This document shows, piece by piece, positions 44,639-51,804 of a stretch of DNA of 64,000 nucleotides. The notes under the pieces are model-generated. The model saw nothing but the letters and a program-made list of their open reading frames with translations, did not search any database and was not told where the DNA came from. The number at the start of each line of letters is the position of its first letter. Within the stretch, counting starts at the first letter, position 1. Origin of the DNA: JBAXXL01 sp037127915 (GTDB taxonomy: Bacteria; Bacteroidota; Ignavibacteria; Kapaibacteriales; UBA2268); NCBI GenBank assembly GCA_037127915.1, contig JBAXXL010000023.1:1-64000 (forward strand), written 5' to 3'. The position numbers and the translations under genes were made by a program.

Positions 44639-45943
44639 ATGTTAAAAAAATTATTAATCCTCGTGGTACTTCTATCGCCGATTCTTTTCGGCTGTAAGGA
44701 AGATACCCCTGTAACTCCGAGTACAAACGGAAATATTGCCGGCGTTGTACTTGATTTCGATTCTGCTTTGCCATTGGAAAATGTATTTGTTTCAACAATT
44801 CCAATCACAACAACAGTAAAAACAGATGCTCAAGGAAGGTTTACCTTAGAAAATCTGGAAGCTCAAGTTTACAAATTAGTTGTCGAAAAATCAGGGTATG
44901 ATTCTTACACTACCTCGATTTCAGTGCTCGCGACAAAAACTACTCAAATCACTGTTCCGCTCAAATCAAAAACTTCCGGTTACGGAACAATTAGCGGATT
45001 TGTTACCAACAAAAAAGATTTGAAACCAATCAGCAATGTGATTATTTCAATTTCGCCTGCACCGGATGGATGGACCGATATTAGTACCGACGATACAGGT
45101 TATTACACAATTCAATTACCGGCAGGTGTTTACACCATGCATTTAACTAAAACTGATTTTAAATCTATAAGCAAAGTATTTACTTTAACCAAAAGCGAAT
45201 CCGCAAATTTAGATATCGTTATGGAAGAAGGAACTACTGATCCGCCTATTGATGAAAATTTATATGTTTATTACAGTTTTGATACTCAATTAGGCGGTTC
45301 TGCTGTAAAAGATAATTCCGGCAATGGTTATAACGCCCAAATCGTAAATAATTGTCAATATGAAACAGGTAAGTTTGGAAGTGCAATTAAAACAATAGAA
45401 GGTTCAGGTTATTCAGGTGGATGGATTAAAATGGATTTCCCCTTCAATTTATCTGAATTCACTATAAGTTTTTGGGTTAAAGAAGTATCCGCAGAGTTTG
45501 GTGGAGGTCAAGCATACTTCCAAGCAGGGAACAATGATGATGGTGTATGCCTTATGGGAAGGAATGGAGCTTGGTCTAATATGAATTCAATAGGCGATGG
45601 GATAAATTATCATTTTGCTGTAGGAGCCAACAGTAACGATTATAATGGCTCTAAAGTTCCTTTAGCAGTTAATGACGTAAACTACAATCCTGAATCATGG
45701 AATATGTTAACCATGACTTATAAAAATGGGAAATTTTATGCATATATAAATGGAAATTTAGTTGGTTCAAAGAACCAACCTTTTTCCGTTGTTCAATCTG
45801 ATTTGATGGGCCTTGGAATACAATGGTGGGAAAGTAGTGCTTCAACAAGGCTTACTGCCTATTATGATGAGTTTAGAATATATACAGTATCGTTAACTCA
45901 ATCCCAAATCACGAATTTATACGAAACGAATTCCTTGAATTAA
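44639..45943 (+). CDS. LamG-type lipoprotein, tandem array member 4
   Basis: A 434-residue lipoprotein (ILFGC, Cys19), the last of the four paralogues. TDAQGRFTLENLEAQVYKLV marks the first beta domain; AYFQAGNNDDGVCLMGRNG and GLGIQWWESSASTRLTAYYD mark the LamG domain, very close to members 2 and 3. A 149-base gap precedes it, and a strong terminator follows. Confidence 0.75.
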   Translation: MLKKLLILVVLLSPILFGCKEDTPVTPSTNGNIAGVVLDFDSALPLENVFVSTIPITTTVKTDAQGRFTLENLEAQVYKLVVEKSGYDSYTTSISVLATKTTQITVPLKSKTSGYGTISGFVTNKKDLKPISNVIISISPAPDGWTDISTDDTGYYTIQLPAGVYTMHLTKTDFKSISKVFTLTKSESANLDIVMEEGTTDPPIDENLYVYYSFDTQLGGSAVKDNSGNGYNAQIVNNCQYETGKFGSAIKTIEGSGYSGGWIKMDFPFNLSEFTISFWVKEVSAEFGGGQAYFQAGNNDDGVCLMGRNGAWSNMNSIGDGINYHFAVGANSNDYNGSKVPLAVNDVNYNPESWNMLTMTYKNGKFYAYINGNLVGSKNQPFSVVQSDLMGLGIQWWESSASTRLTAYYDEFRIYTVSLTQSQITNLYETNSLN

Positions 45944-45968
45944 TTCCAAAATAAAAAAAATAATTCTT

Positions 45969-45997
45969 AAAGGCAGTTCCATAAACTGCCTTTTTCT
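45969..45997 (+). terminator. Terminator of the lipoprotein array
   Basis: A 10-bp stem AAAGGCAGTT/AACTGCCTTT with a 5-base loop, extended by TTCTTTT, 25 bases after the stop of array member 4. Confidence 0.85.
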
Positions 45998-46056
45998 TTT
46001 GATTGAAATTTAAAAAAAGTAAGTAAAAAGCAAATTGGGAACAGTTTTTGCTGATA

Positions 46057-46071
46057 TTTTGTTAATTTTGT
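46057..46071 (+). promoter_or_regulatory. Promoter-like box before the OmpA-like gene
   Basis: TTTTGTTAATTTTGT, unchanged from 271-285 upstream of tyrS, 27 bases before the ATG. It contains TAATTTTG, a TAnnTTTG-type box. Confidence 0.4.
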
Positions 46072-46098
46072 ACTATTAAAAATAGATATATAAAGAAA

Positions 46099-48150
46099 AT
46101 GAAGCAAATACTTATACTCTCTGCATTTTTACTGATTTACTGCAATAGCTTACTGATTTCGCAAGATAATACTGAATATTCTCTTGAAGATTCATTACAA
46201 GTTTATGAAAACAAACCGCGATATGGAGGCTTTTTTCATTTAGGATATGATATTCATCTGGGAGACTTTTCGGGTATTCCGGGTATCCCGAGCTGTTGTC
46301 CATCTTATAATTTTGGAATGGCACCGGGTATATCGGTTGGAGCACTATACGAAAGACATATTACGGATACTATAGGCTTAAGTTTTCGTTTGGGTTATAA
46401 TACGATGAATGGAAAATTCCAATCCGTTGAGCCTACATGGGTAATTCTGGATGGTAAACAAGCTGATGGAGAGTTTACGCATTATTTCAATACCAATATG
46501 GGTGTTATATCGTTGGAAGCATTAGGAAGCTATAAGGTTTGGCGCGATATGGATGTGTATGCGGGTTTGAACTTTGGGCTTATAACTAATGCTGAATACA
46601 GCCAATATGAACTAATTACTAAACCAGCGGACCGAGCAACATTTCTAAACGGTAAGCAAATAAGAAATGATACATCCGGTCCGATAGATGCTGTACGTCG
46701 TTTTCAATGCGGTTTGACTTTGGGAGCGGGTTATCCCCTGCCGCTCAATGCGATAAGATCGCTATTTATTGTTCCCGAGGTATTTTATAGTTTTTATTTT
46801 ACTCCTCCTGTAAAAGAAACAACTTGGTTTGCGCAAAGTATAAAAGTAGGTGTGTCGATTAAATACAAACAACCGCCGCCACCACCAAAAGCTCCCGATC
46901 CTCCAATGGAGCCGGCATCACCGCGTTGGTTGCCTGATCCGCCGGCATTACCTGCAATAACAGCTGATATTTCCGCACAACTATTAGATTCCGCCGGTAA
47001 TGTCAAGGAAAACGAAAATTTGGTTATCGAAGATTTCGTTTCACTAAATTTGAGACCGCTTTTAAATTATATTTTCTTTGAAGAAAACTCTGCTCAATTG
47101 CAGAATAAATATATAAAACTTTCAAATCAAGAAACGAATAATTTTTCTGATAAAGATTTAGTTCAACTCGATGTATTAGAAACGTATTATCAAGCGTTAA
47201 ATATTTTCGGAATGCGTCTGCGGAACAATCCTGATGTTACTATTACGCTTTTGGGTACGAATTCAAATTTGGGCGATGAAAAAGGGAATTTAACACTGTC
47301 AGAACAAAGAGCGCAAGCTGTTAAGGATTATTTCACCCAAGTCTGGGGTATTGATCCGGAAAGAATTAAGATTAAAGCCGTAAATTTACCACCTAAAAAA
47401 TCGGACGATAGCGATTCTCCCGAATATGCTTCACAAGAAAACAGACGTGTAGAAATACTTTCGTCGTCTGACATTCTAAGCGAACCAGTAATAACAACCG
47501 ATACAAAGCGCACTATATCTGCCGATAAGATTCAGTTTTTGCCTAAAGTAAATTCGAATATCGATTTAGAATCTTGGAAAGTTGAAGCAAAGCAAGGCGA
47601 TAAAGTTTTATCCAGTTTTTCAGCTCAAGGCACACCCCCGGAAGTTTTGGATTGGGATATTGATGCTAATAGCAAGAATGCTCCAACTACCTCAGGTGAT
47701 ATAACTTATTGCTTGGATGTAAAAGATAAATTGGGACGTACGACACGTTCAAAATGCTTTAATTTACCTGTTGAGCAGATTACTATAAATAGAAAACGTA
47801 GTGAGAATATCAAAGATAAAGAATTTGAATATTACAGTTTGATATTATTTGATTATGGTAAATCAAATCTTTTAAAAGAACATTCAAAAGTTTTGGATTT
47901 TATAAAAGGTAGAATCACTCCGAATGCTGTTGTTTATGTAAAAGGTTACACTGACCAAATGGGCGACGAAGAAACAAACGATAGAATAGCTGACAAACGC
48001 GCAAATTCCGTCGGTAACAGCTTGAGAATAAATAAAGCCAATGTTATAGGATTGGGTGAAAAAGACGCCTTGTTCGATAACAGCACCCCTGAAGGACGCT
48101 TCTATTGCCGTACGGTAAGAATTGAAATTGAAACTCCGGTGGAAAAATAA
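46099..48150 (+). CDS. Outer-membrane barrel protein with two OmpA-like domains
   Basis: A 683-residue outer-membrane protein. After a signal peptide, residues about 30-260 look like a beta barrel (alternating strands such as GMAPGISVGALYER). A proline-rich hinge (about residues 258-290) follows. Two OmpA-C peptidoglycan-binding modules come next: residues about 315-460 (LLGTNSNLGDEKGNLTLSEQRAQ, ENRRVEI) and about 590-680 (LILFDYGKSNLLKEH, VKGYTDQMGDEETNDRIADK). The first has NSN where the peptidoglycan-contacting GYTD is usual, so its binding may differ. The stop codon overlaps the start of alr by one base (TAATG), which implies coupled translation. Confidence 0.75.
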   Translation: MKQILILSAFLLIYCNSLLISQDNTEYSLEDSLQVYENKPRYGGFFHLGYDIHLGDFSGIPGIPSCCPSYNFGMAPGISVGALYERHITDTIGLSFRLGYNTMNGKFQSVEPTWVILDGKQADGEFTHYFNTNMGVISLEALGSYKVWRDMDVYAGLNFGLITNAEYSQYELITKPADRATFLNGKQIRNDTSGPIDAVRRFQCGLTLGAGYPLPLNAIRSLFIVPEVFYSFYFTPPVKETTWFAQSIKVGVSIKYKQPPPPPKAPDPPMEPASPRWLPDPPALPAITADISAQLLDSAGNVKENENLVIEDFVSLNLRPLLNYIFFEENSAQLQNKYIKLSNQETNNFSDKDLVQLDVLETYYQALNIFGMRLRNNPDVTITLLGTNSNLGDEKGNLTLSEQRAQAVKDYFTQVWGIDPERIKIKAVNLPPKKSDDSDSPEYASQENRRVEILSSSDILSEPVITTDTKRTISADKIQFLPKVNSNIDLESWKVEAKQGDKVLSSFSAQGTPPEVLDWDIDANSKNAPTTSGDITYCLDVKDKLGRTTRSKCFNLPVEQITINRKRSENIKDKEFEYYSLILFDYGKSNLLKEHSKVLDFIKGRITPNAVVYVKGYTDQMGDEETNDRIADKRANSVGNSLRINKANVIGLGEKDALFDNSTPEGRFYCRTVRIEIETPVEK

Positions 48151-49256
48151 TGAGGGCTACACGAGCTTACATAAATTTGAAAAATTTAGAAGACAATATT
48201 GAGGCAATAAGAAAAGAAATTCCCGAGTCTGAGATATTAACAGTTATAAAGGCTAATGCCTACGGTCATGGCGCGGTTGAAATCGCACGCGCTTTGCGCC
48301 GAATAAATATAAATTATATTGGCGTAGCATTTCCTGAAGAAGGTGCCGCTCTAAGAGAGTCAGGGGATTTGGGTGAAATTGTTTGTATTGTCCCTTGTCG
48401 AAAAGATGATGTCTCAATTTTACTGAATTATAATATTCAAACGGCGATATTCGATATTGATATTTTAAAATACTACTCCAATTATGCTATTGCAAACGGC
48501 AAGGTCATAACTGCGCATTTGTTTATTAATACCGGTATGAACCGCGATGGTATCCGTTGGGACAAAGCTGTTGAGTTTATGGAGTTGGCAAAAAGCCACA
48601 AGGGTGTCAAAATTATCGGTTTAATGACTCATTATGCTACGTCGGATTTTAGAGAACGTAGTTTTGCTTTGGGGCAACTGAAAGATTTTAATACCGCTTA
48701 TGAAGAATTAAAGAAAGCCGGTTTTAGGTTTCAATTTGTCCACTCCGCGAATAGCGGTGCTATTGCCAATCTGCCGGAATCCTACTACAATATGATACGC
48801 ATGGGAATCAGCGTTTATGGACTAATGCCTGAAGAAGAACTTTTAGACCAAATACCGCTTAAACCTGTATTGGAATTAAAAAGCGAAGTACTGGCTATTC
48901 AAGAGGTGAAATCGGGGGAAACGGTAGGGTATTCGTTTCAGTATTTTGCCCGGAATGATACTCGCATTGCAATCGTTCCAATCGGCTATGGTGATGGATA
49001 TAGACGTTCACTTGGTAACAAAGCGCAATGCTTAATTAACGGTAAACGATATTCGGTCGTAGGGTCAGTATGTATGGACCAAATATTTGTTGAAATCTTC
49101 CAAGATAAAATTAAAGTTGGTGATGAAGTTGTTTTAATCGGCAAACAAGGAAATGAATTTATTAGTGTATATGAATTAGCCAATTTTGCCGGGACAATTC
49201 CTTATGAAATAACCACCGGAATTTCGTCAAGAGTACCAAGAATTATAGTGGACTAA
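48150..49256 (+). CDS. alr: Alanine racemase
   Basis: Interconverts L- and D-alanine for peptidoglycan precursor synthesis in the cytoplasm; PLP-dependent. It has 368 residues. The PLP lysine is in VIKANAYGHG (near residue 34). The second-base tyrosine lies in GETVGYSFQY (near residue 260), followed by the typical IPIGYGDGYRRSL and GSVCMDQI blocks. The start overlaps the OmpA-like gene's stop. The Fic gene begins 8 bases after its stop. The identification is secure. Confidence 0.95.
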   Translation: MRATRAYINLKNLEDNIEAIRKEIPESEILTVIKANAYGHGAVEIARALRRININYIGVAFPEEGAALRESGDLGEIVCIVPCRKDDVSILLNYNIQTAIFDIDILKYYSNYAIANGKVITAHLFINTGMNRDGIRWDKAVEFMELAKSHKGVKIIGLMTHYATSDFRERSFALGQLKDFNTAYEELKKAGFRFQFVHSANSGAIANLPESYYNMIRMGISVYGLMPEEELLDQIPLKPVLELKSEVLAIQEVKSGETVGYSFQYFARNDTRIAIVPIGYGDGYRRSLGNKAQCLINGKRYSVVGSVCMDQIFVEIFQDKIKVGDEVVLIGKQGNEFISVYELANFAGTIPYEITTGISSRVPRIIVD

Positions 49257-49264
49257 GCTGAATA

Positions 49265-50062
49265 ATGAAAATAAATGACGATAAATATTATAAGCAATAC
49301 CAAGATTTGATCGGTGTAAATATTGATAATCTTATCAAGTCATTTGATTTTAACGAAGCAGAGACCGATTTAGGATATAAAACTCAGGCAAGTGCTGTAT
49401 TTTCTTCGAATATCGAAGGAAATACCATTGATTTGAATTCATTTATGAATTATAAATTATCGCAGGAAAAATTTAAATCCCACAAAGAAATTCGGGAAAT
49501 CGAAGATTTAGTTTCCGCTTATGAATTTGCTCAATCCAACCAACTTAATGAAAAGACATTTTTGCATTGTCATAAAATTTTCTCAAAAAATTTAGTTATC
49601 GAAAGCAAGCAAGGAAAGTATCGCACTGAGAAAGTCGGAGTTTTTGGTCAATCAGGACTTGTTTATTTAGCAGTGGAACCGGAATTTGTTCAAGAAGAAA
49701 TGAAAGAGTTTTTCAAAGGTATAGCCGATTTACTAAAAATGAATTTATCAAATTCCGAAGTATTTTATTATGCCTCTCTGATTCATCTTAAATTTGTTCA
49801 TATACATCCTTTTATGGATGGGAATGGACGCGCCGCCCGATTAATTGAAAAATGGTTCATCTCTGAAAAGTTGGGTGAAAGATTTTGGAAACTTTTATCC
49901 GAAAAATATTATAAAGAGCATCAGGCGAAATATTATAATAATATCAATTTAGGTGTGAATTATTATGAGTTGAATTACGACAGATGCCTTCCCTTTTTGA
50001 TGATGCTACCGCAAGCGATGGATAATAGTTCGAAAAATACCAATAACTACTTAACAACCTAA
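49265..50062 (+). CDS. Fic family protein (class II)
   Basis: A 265-residue Fic-domain protein that probably AMPylates a protein target. The catalytic motif is complete: HPFMDGNGRAAR, near residue 180 (HxFx(D/E)GNGR). The inhibitory helix SSNIEGN near residue 46 fits the (S/T)xxxE(G/N) motif N-terminal to the Fic core, which defines class II self-inhibited enzymes. The ATP-binding arginine is present. The last coding bases and the TAA stop lie within an imperfect palindromic repeat (50055-50080). It is probably co-transcribed with alr. The target is unknown. Confidence 0.88.
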   Translation: MKINDDKYYKQYQDLIGVNIDNLIKSFDFNEAETDLGYKTQASAVFSSNIEGNTIDLNSFMNYKLSQEKFKSHKEIREIEDLVSAYEFAQSNQLNEKTFLHCHKIFSKNLVIESKQGKYRTEKVGVFGQSGLVYLAVEPEFVQEEMKEFFKGIADLLKMNLSNSEVFYYASLIHLKFVHIHPFMDGNGRAARLIEKWFISEKLGERFWKLLSEKYYKEHQAKYYNNINLGVNYYELNYDRCLPFLMMLPQAMDNSSKNTNNYLTT

Positions 50063-50080
50063 TGCTTAAGCGTAAGGTTG
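50055..50080. repeat. Palindromic repeat family 1, at the Fic stop codon
   Basis: A 26-base imperfect palindrome with arms CAACCT and AGGTTG around the centre ATGCTTAAGC, the same centre as in the copy at 51424-51453. The TAA stop of the Fic gene (50060-50062) lies inside it. Confidence 0.6.
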
Positions 50081-50217
50081 AAAAACATTATTCCTATTTA
50101 AATCTCAAATTATTCTTATTAATAAAAAAAATCTTTGTGTAACGAAATTACAAAAAATGTGTATATAGACTAATACTTTATGAAAAAATAATTTTTTTAT
50201 ATTTTATTGGAGTATAT

Positions 50218-51612
50218 ATGAGATATTTATGGTCAATTTTGTTATTATTATGTCTTTCTCTGATAACTGTTGTAGCAAAAGAGAATGATAATCGGAATAA
50301 AACAAATCCCTTATTACAAGGGAATAAGGAATTACTGGACCAAGTCGTACTTTATTCAGCTAACGGTGATTCAACCAAAAGCATTTACGAATATGATGCT
50401 AATGGAAATTTAGCAACCACTTTAACAAAAAAATGGCAAACAGAAAAGTGGGAAGATTCAAAAAAATATTCTTATACTTACAATCAAGACAATAAGCAGA
50501 TATTACAGCTTGATGAAGAATTTAAAAATGATGCTTGGCAAAGTACACAACGTTCTACTATGACTTACGACGCTTATGGATTTTTATCACAAAATTTGAT
50601 CGAAGTTTTCAAAAATGATCAATGGATTAATCAAAGCCTCACCTCTTATGCAAACACTGAAAATGGAGATGTATTGTCTTACAGATTTGAAGTATGGTTG
50701 AATGATAAATGGGAACTCGCGCGGGCTCAAGATTATACTTATAATGAAAATGGTAAAAAGTCCAATTATACTGATGAGAGCTGGGAAGCGGGTCATTTGA
50801 CAAGAAAGATGCGTACAAATTACGGTTATGATGTAAAGGGAAATCAAATTACTGAAAGTCTTGAGATGTACGAAAATGAAGTGTGGACTGAAGTTTACCG
50901 TGCTAATTATACTTATGATTCTGAAGGGAATAACACTCTGTATGTTTCCGAAAACCAGCAGGATGGCGAGTGGTCTTTTACAGAACGTAGAACTAGCGAA
51001 TACGATTCCAAAGGTAATATGTTGTCGGAAAGAGATGAATGGTTTGATGGAACAAAATGGTTTTATTTTGCAAAATATACGTATACATTCAGTGAAAATA
51101 ATCATGAACTTACATTTTTACAACAAAGTTATGACACAATTAATTTAGTTTGGGAAGATCATTATAGGAGAACTACTACCGAGAATGAGAAAGGCAATAT
51201 TTCTTCTATTGTTTCTGAAGCTTGGGTAAGCGATAAATGGGTAAAAGACAATAATATGCTAGTTATTTTTGATAAAACGGGCAAAATGTTTACATATATT
51301 GGATGTAAAATTGAAGTTTCATATAAAGAGGTAAATGATGTTAAAGAAGAACCTGAACATCAAATAATACTTAGTTGTTCGCCTAATCCGGCAGGTGATT
51401 TTATAACGATAAGCGCGGGAGCAATCAACCCCATGCTTAAGCATGGGGTTGATGCCGCTACTGAAATCATTATCTATAATACTCTCGGCGAAAAAGTATT
51501 ATCTGTAGGAACAGGTCGTGACCTGTCCGCACCGATTAATATTTCCGATTTACCAAAAGGTATGTATTTTATAAAGGTTGGAACTGAAACAACGAAATTT
51601 GTAAAGATGTAA
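50218..51612 (+). CDS. YD-repeat-like secreted protein with T9SS sorting domain
   Basis: A 464-residue secreted protein (signal peptide to about residue 21). It consists of about nine units of roughly 35 residues built on YTYNENGKKSNYTDESWEAG / YTYDSEGNNTLYVSEN, with W and K/D pairs between strands, like the YD/RHS-like wrapping repeats found in Bacteroidota. The C-terminal 90 residues are a T9SS type A sorting domain (SPNPAGDFITIS, LPKGMYFIKV). Palindromic repeats of both families lie in frame inside it. It is related to the gene at 59167. The role is unknown. Confidence 0.7.
   Translation: MRYLWSILLLLCLSLITVVAKENDNRNKTNPLLQGNKELLDQVVLYSANGDSTKSIYEYDANGNLATTLTKKWQTEKWEDSKKYSYTYNQDNKQILQLDEEFKNDAWQSTQRSTMTYDAYGFLSQNLIEVFKNDQWINQSLTSYANTENGDVLSYRFEVWLNDKWELARAQDYTYNENGKKSNYTDESWEAGHLTRKMRTNYGYDVKGNQITESLEMYENEVWTEVYRANYTYDSEGNNTLYVSENQQDGEWSFTERRTSEYDSKGNMLSERDEWFDGTKWFYFAKYTYTFSENNHELTFLQQSYDTINLVWEDHYRRTTTENEKGNISSIVSEAWVSDKWVKDNNMLVIFDKTGKMFTYIGCKIEVSYKEVNDVKEEPEHQIILSCSPNPAGDFITISAGAINPMLKHGVDAATEIIIYNTLGEKVLSVGTGRDLSAPINISDLPKGMYFIKVGTETTKFVKM
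51424..51453. repeat. Palindromic repeat family 1, perfect copy inside a CDS
   Basis: A perfect 30-base palindrome: arm ATCAACCCCATGC, centre TTAA, then the complementary arm. It lies in frame inside the sorting domain and encodes INPMLKHGVD. Confidence 0.85.
51511..51526. repeat. Palindromic repeat family 2, inside a CDS
   Basis: A 16-base near-palindrome with arms ACAGGTC and GACCTGT, encoding TGRDL. It is preceded by the family leader TTATCTGTAGG. Confidence 0.8.
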
Positions 51613-51652
51613 ATGAGTTAGTAAAGATTTTTTTTTATAAAGTTAAAAGAAG

Positions 51653-51688
51653 AAAACGTCCGACACGTGAAACAGGTGCCGGACGTTT
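51653..51688 (+). terminator. Terminator-like hairpin
   Basis: A 14-base stem with one mismatch (AAAACGTCCG arm) and a 9-base loop, 40 bases after the stop codon. Only four T's follow. Similar GTCCGGCAC hairpins are found as repeats in related organisms. Confidence 0.55.
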
Positions 51689-51804
51689 TGATTATACATT
51701 CTGAACGCAGTGAAGAATCCATCTTCTTGAATAGCCACGACTTTTTTTCCTCGGGTCAAGAGTTCCTCTTGACGCGGCGTAATTCGTAATTGATTGATAA
51801 TGTA

